Positions 12,816-15,630 of a DNA stretch of 15,630 bases are shown piece by piece. This stretch comes from Rhodobacteraceae bacterium UBA3087 (GTDB lineage: Bacteria; Pseudomonadota; Alphaproteobacteria; Rhodobacterales; Rhodobacteraceae). Location: NCBI GenBank assembly GCA_002367285.1, contig DFBF01000140.1, positions 1 to 15,630 of the forward strand. Direction: 5' to 3'. The notes beneath the pieces were generated by a model. That model saw nothing but the letters and a program-made list of their open reading frames with translations, ran no database searches and was not told the origin of the DNA. Within the stretch, counting starts at the first letter, position 1, and every line of letters starts with the position of its first letter. Both the position numbers and the translations under genes were made by a program.

Positions 12816-13216
12816 CAGCCTAAAAAAAGCGACAGAACGACACCCGCGACGGTACAACCGCCGGCGGCATACCCGCCGTCGATCAGGATCAGCTGCTTGG
12901 GTTTGTTGGAAAACATGACGTTGTTCACGATCCAGGGCGCGGCAATGAACAGGCCCAGACCCAGACCGGTTGTAACCCCTTTGCCCAGCGTATCAACTCC
13001 GGCCATCTGGAAAATGTGGCGCATCATGCCAGCCACCAATATGGCCATGACAAACGCCACAACATAGGGCGCCGGGTTGCTAGCGTTCGTTGGGCGGCCA
13101 TCATCCCCCACGGTCATGCCTGTTGCCGCCATCCAGGGTTTTGCCAGTGTCATGTACCAGATCGATCCAAAGACATAAGCGGCCACGGCAGCGGCCAGAA
13201 CAGAGACGAGTTCCAT
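12701..13216 (-). CDS. DUF1761 membrane protein with an aberrant C-terminal extension
   Basis: 171 residues as read, starting at an ATG with AAGGAA upstream. The first 131 residues are a typical DUF1761 integral membrane protein with about four membrane helices: residues 2-22, 51-66, 81-99 and 118-132. Conserved pieces include FGSIWYM, PYVVAFVMAIL and LIDGGYAAGGCTVAGVV. Function of the family is unknown. Relatives I know end soon after the last helix, at a sequence like LTLF. Here the frame passes through a run of seven T and continues about 40 residues, through the terminator stem, with a low-complexity basic tail (GWKNKRRGPTPRTPSF). With six T the codons would read CTT TTT TAG and the protein would end at residue 131. 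A one-base insertion or sequencing error is likely. Confidence 0.8.
   Translation of the reverse strand: MELVSVLAAAVAAYVFGSIWYMTLAKPWMAATGMTVGDDGRPTNASNPAPYVVAFVMAILVAGMMRHIFQMAGVDTLGKGVTTGLGLGLFIAAPWIVNNVMFSNKPKQLILIDGGYAAGGCTVAGVVLSLFLGWKNKRRGPTPRTPSFHPTCSLSTTRVSEIQGPTFLVFS
12775..12815 (+). terminator. Strong intrinsic terminator
   Basis: AAGAAGGGGTCCGA (12775-12788) pairs perfectly over 14 bp with TCGGACCCCTTCTT (12793-12806) around a GGGG loop, followed by TTGTTTTT. The T-tract orientation favours the plus strand. On the minus strand it also lies just past the expected end of the DUF1761 gene and may serve both directions. Confidence 0.88.
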
Positions 13217-13264
13217 GTGAATTTCCTTTCCTGTGCGCGATATGGCGCCAGTGTGCGGGAAATA

Positions 13265-13684
13265 TCAGCCTTTGTCGCCCGCCAGCTCCAGGATGATCGT
13301 CCATTCCTCGGGCGTGACGGGTTGCACCGACAGGCGCGTGTTGTTGACCAGAACCATGTCGGCCAATCGCGGATCATCCTTGCACATGGCCAAGGTCACA
13401 GGCCGGGGCAGGGCGCGCACGGCCTTGATATCGACGCAATCCCAGCGATCATCATCTGTGGTCGAATCAGGGTGGCTTTCGGCGATGACTTCGATGATGC
13501 CGACGATCTCTTTTTCCTTTTGCGAGTGGTAGAAAAAGCCAAGATCGCCCGGCTTCATGGCCCGCATGTGGTTGCGGGCCTGATAATTTCGCACGCCATC
13601 CCATTCCTCTCCCGCGTCGCCCTTGGCAACCTGCTGGTCCCAAGACCAGGTCGCGACTTCGGATTTGAACAGCCAGAAAGTCAT
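13265..13684 (-). CDS. EVE domain-containing protein
   Basis: The ATG at 13684 gives 139 residues. It overlaps the YciI-gene stop as ATGA and has AAGG 7 nt upstream; a farther ATG at 13702 lacks support. Family signatures are clear: MTFWLFKSE at the N-terminus, EEWDGVRNYQARNHMRAM (26-43), KPGDLGFFYHS (44-54) and VGIIEV (61-66). EVE domains share the PUA/YTH-like fold and are thought to recognise modified bases in DNA or RNA. Solitary EVE proteins such as this one have no established substrate. It lies in the tsaD-gpsA-yciI-like operon, a common setting in alphaproteobacteria. Confidence 0.95.
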   Translation of the reverse strand: MTFWLFKSEVATWSWDQQVAKGDAGEEWDGVRNYQARNHMRAMKPGDLGFFYHSQKEKEIVGIIEVIAESHPDSTTDDDRWDCVDIKAVRALPRPVTLAMCKDDPRLADMVLVNNTRLSVQPVTPEEWTIILELAGDKG

Positions 13685-13950
13685 CCGATCACCTTGTTCC
13701 ACTGTTCAATGCGCACGGCGTCAAACAGCCCGGCCTTGGCATAAGGGTCATTGTCGGCCCAGTCCTGCGCGGCGGTCATATCGTCGACCTCGATGACCAC
13801 CAGGGATCCGTACATCATGCCATCGGCGTTCAGAAACGGGCCCGCATGCACGACGCTGGTGGATTTCAGGTATGCGATATGATCGTCGCGATTGGCTTTG
13901 CGGGTCTCGATGGCGCCCGGTTTGTCGGTGCAGATGATGGCAGCAAGCAT
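13681..13950 (-). CDS. YciI-like protein
   Basis: 89 residues from the ATG at 13950, which has AGAGGA 6 nt upstream and lies 2 nt after the gpsA stop. An ATG at 13956 would sit on that ribosome site. The start MLAAIICTDK matches the family's usual opening. Conserved His24 (RDDHIAYL) and Asp68 (ADNDPYAKAGLF) form the pair associated with the YciI active site. The ferredoxin-like fold is related to muconolactone isomerase and dehydrochlorinase-like enzymes, but the biological role is unknown. It is coupled to the EVE gene by an ATGA overlap. Confidence 0.93.
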   Translation of the reverse strand: MLAAIICTDKPGAIETRKANRDDHIAYLKSTSVVHAGPFLNADGMMYGSLVVIEVDDMTAAQDWADNDPYAKAGLFDAVRIEQWNKVIG

Positions 13951-13952
13951 GG

Positions 13953-14894
13953 TCATTCCTCTTTTAATGGGCGTGAAAGCAGCATTTCTGCCGCTTCGCC
14001 AATGGTGATGTGTTGGTCGATCACGGCCACGACCATATCGGCGATGGGCATGTCAATTTCAGCATTTTTGGCCGAGTTAGAGACAGCTTTTGCCGTGGCC
14101 TTGCCTTCGACCGTCGTACCCGAGTGGGGGGTAATTCCGCGCCCCAAGGCCAAGCCAAAAGCATAGTTGCGCGACTTTTCCGAGGTGCAGGTCAAGGCCA
14201 GATCGCCAAAGCCGGACAGGCCTGCCAGCGTGTTGGGTTGCGCGCCTTTCAGCGCCGCAAAGCGCTGCATTTCCGCATAGCCACGTGTCATCAAGGCGGC
14301 CCGCGCGCTTTCCCCCAGGCCTGTGCCCATGGCAATGCCACAGGCGATGGCGACGACGTTTTTCAAGGCACCGCCCAGCTCTACGCCGACCAGATCGGTG
14401 GACCGATACAGGCGCAGGTTCGCGGTGGACAGTTCGGCCTGAAGCGCTTTGCCGTCCTTCACCGCCAAGGTCAATGCGGTCGGCAAGCCCGCCGCGATGT
14501 CGACGGCGAAACTGGGGCCGGACAGAATTGCGGGGATTGCACTGGAGACTGTGCGGCTGATGATCTCGGCCGGGCCAAGGCCGGTTGTCAGGTCAACGCC
14601 TTTGCAGCAGGCAACAAGCGTTTTGCGCCGAAATAGGGTCTGTTTTTCGGCCAAGAACCCGGCCAACTGTTGCATTGGCGTGGCAATCAAAAGGGTTTCG
14701 GCGCGTGCGGCCAGGGCCAAGTCATCGGTCACGCGCAGGCTTGCGGGAAACGCATGGCCGGGTAGCCTGCGGGTGTTTTCCCCCTGCATTGCCGAGGTAT
14801 CGCGCGCCCACAGGGTCACGGGCCGCCCATCGCGGGACAGCGAAATCGCCAAGGCCGTGCCGAATGCGCCGCCGCCAAGTATCGAAATGCTCAT
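13953..14894 (-). CDS. gpsA: Glycerol-3-phosphate dehydrogenase [NAD(P)+]
   Basis: The ATG at 14894 gives 313 residues, with AAGGGG 8 nt upstream and an ATGA overlap with the tsaD stop; the 20 extra codons to 14954 lie inside tsaD and are rejected. The N-terminal nucleotide site is ILGGGAFGTALA (5-16). Substrate and catalytic motifs are ACCKGV (Lys98), LSGPSFA (124-130), GGALKNVVAIACG (Lys178), GLGESARAALMTRG, LSGFGDLALTC and SEKSRNYAFG (Arg242, Asn243), then TVEGKATA. It reduces dihydroxyacetone phosphate to sn-glycerol 3-phosphate in the cytoplasm for phospholipid synthesis. Its second position behind tsaD is the usual alphaproteobacterial order. Confidence 0.98.
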   Translation of the reverse strand: MSISILGGGAFGTALAISLSRDGRPVTLWARDTSAMQGENTRRLPGHAFPASLRVTDDLALAARAETLLIATPMQQLAGFLAEKQTLFRRKTLVACCKGVDLTTGLGPAEIISRTVSSAIPAILSGPSFAVDIAAGLPTALTLAVKDGKALQAELSTANLRLYRSTDLVGVELGGALKNVVAIACGIAMGTGLGESARAALMTRGYAEMQRFAALKGAQPNTLAGLSGFGDLALTCTSEKSRNYAFGLALGRGITPHSGTTVEGKATAKAVSNSAKNAEIDMPIADMVVAVIDQHITIGEAAEMLLSRPLKEE

Positions 14895-15630
14895 GCTTTT
14901 GCCCCTTTCTTGCCTGATCCAAGCATAGCAGGGGCGGTGCGGTCCAGTGGCCATCTGGGGCGGGCGGACAGATCAAAGCCGTCGGTGTGACCAGCGCGCA
15001 GCCGCTCCATACCCGCCCAGGCGATCATTGCCGCATTGTCTGTACACAAGGCCAGAGGCGGGGCCAGAAACTGCGTGTCGAATTCGGCGCAAACAGACTC
15101 TAACGCGGCGCGAATAGCCTGATTTGCAGCCACTCCCCCGGCGACGGCCAGGGTTGGTTCGTCCGGGGAAAGGGCCAAGTATAGCTGCAAGGCCCGGCGG
15201 GATTTTTCAGCCAGAACGTCGGACACGGCGGCCTGAAACCCGGCGCACATGTCGGCGCGATCTTGCAGGCGCAGTCCGCCATGTTCGGCCACCAGCCGAT
15301 CCCGTTCCCGCAATAATGCGGTTTTCAGGCCGGAAAAGCTCATGTCGCAGCCGGGTCGATCCAACAGGGGGCGGGGGAACCTGAACCGTTTCGCATCACC
15401 ATCCCGCGCTTCGCGTTCGACTGATGGCCCACCGGGCTGTGGCAGGCCCAACAGCTTGGCGGTCTTGTCGAAAGCTTCACCGGGGGCGTCGTCGATGGTG
15501 CCGCCCAGCCGGGTGAAATCATCCGCCCCCTTGGCAATCAGGAACTGACAATGGCCCCCTGAGACCAGAAGCATCAGATAAGGAAACGCGGCCTGATCTG
15601 TCAGGCGGGGGGTTAAAGCGTGGCCGGCCA
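14891..15630 (-). CDS. tsaD: tRNA N6-adenosine threonylcarbamoyltransferase TsaD, C-terminal two thirds
   Basis: The frame is open to the right window edge, so the N-terminal part (roughly 115-120 residues by comparison with the family length) is missing; it is not a short protein beginning at the Met at 15574. Upstream of that Met the translation continues AGHALTPRLTDQAAFPYL, with the His of the metal-binding HxxxH motif. Downstream come LLVSGGHCQF, DDAPGEAFDKTAKLLGLP, FSGLKTALL, VAGGVAANQAIRAAL and CTDNAAMIAWAGMERL, all standard TsaD motifs. TsaD transfers the threonylcarbamoyl group to tRNA A37 with TsaB and TsaE. It is probably the first gene of the tsaD-gpsA-yciI-EVE-DUF1761 operon, linked by ATGA overlaps. 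Confidence 0.98.
   Translation of the reverse strand, partial: AGHALTPRLTDQAAFPYLMLLVSGGHCQFLIAKGADDFTRLGGTIDDAPGEAFDKTAKLLGLPQPGGPSVEREARDGDAKRFRFPRPLLDRPGCDMSFSGLKTALLRERDRLVAEHGGLRLQDRADMCAGFQAAVSDVLAEKSRRALQLYLALSPDEPTLAVAGGVAANQAIRAALESVCAEFDTQFLAPPLALCTDNAAMIAWAGMERLRAGHTDGFDLSARPRWPLDRTAPAMLGSGKKGAKA

Noticed and set aside
12638..12823. 61-codon plus-strand TTG frame as a small protein gene
   Set aside because: No ribosome site; it runs through the terminator stem and has a low-complexity arginine/glycine composition. The region looks like structured RNA instead.
1..15630. CRISPR array, tRNA/rRNA genes, insertion sequences, prophage or defence cassette
   Set aside because: No spaced direct repeats, no tRNA-like cloverleaf sequences noticed by eye, no transposase or phage proteins. 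The gene content is conserved chromosomal housekeeping and regulation.

Overview
The window reads as chromosomal DNA of a Rhodobacteraceae/roseobacter-type alphaproteobacterium. The evidence is the high GC content, protein sequences very close to family types known from Rhodobacter and Ruegeria, and gene order. The redox two-component genes regB and senC/prrC are divergent, with regA after senC, then a LysR gene and ahcY. That is close to the Rhodobacter capsulatus order regB / senC-regA-hvrA-hvrB-orf5-ahcY. No photosynthesis genes are visible.

Layout. 1-2297 (minus strand): a PAS-domain, DivL-like membrane protein lacking a kinase core, then tsaE (tRNA t6A synthesis), then the start of an AmgK-type sugar kinase that runs off the left edge. 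2399-5485: the redox-signalling block, with regB on the minus strand and senC/prrC, regA and a small lipoprotein gene on the plus strand. 5700-6569: an HvrB-like LysR regulator, convergent with a minus-strand operon of glycosyltransferase family 8, HD hydrolase and GNAT acetyltransferase genes (8603 down to 6566). 8802-10193: ahcY, followed by a bidirectional terminator shared with a stand-alone trpB paralogue (minus). 11627-12553: a Kbp-like BON-LysM protein (minus) and a DUF2853 protein (plus). 12613-12815: no convincing protein gene, but a CtrA-type box, nested hairpins and a strong intrinsic terminator, which together suggest a small RNA. 13216 to the right edge (minus): DUF1761 membrane protein, EVE-domain protein, YciI-like protein, gpsA, and tsaD cut by the window edge. 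This is a tightly packed operon transcribed from tsaD leftwards.

How it fits together. RegB/RegA with SenC is a redox-sensing global regulator plus a copper chaperone for cytochrome oxidase. HvrB is reported in R. capsulatus to activate ahcY, and a LysR-like dyad lies upstream of ahcY here. Two full matches to the CtrA consensus TTAA-N7-TTAAC occur in non-coding DNA: one in front of the DivL-like gene, the other in front of the small-RNA candidate. They tie the window to the CckA-ChpT-CtrA circuit, which in Rhodobacterales controls motility and gene transfer agent production. The two t6A genes, tsaE and tsaD, lie at opposite ends of the window in separate operons.

Most coding content is ordinary conserved chromosome. 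The parts most worth a second look are the CtrA boxes and small-RNA candidate, the 18-bp palindrome in the regA promoter, the orphan TrpB, and a T7 homopolymer that appears to have destroyed the normal stop codon of the DUF1761 gene.
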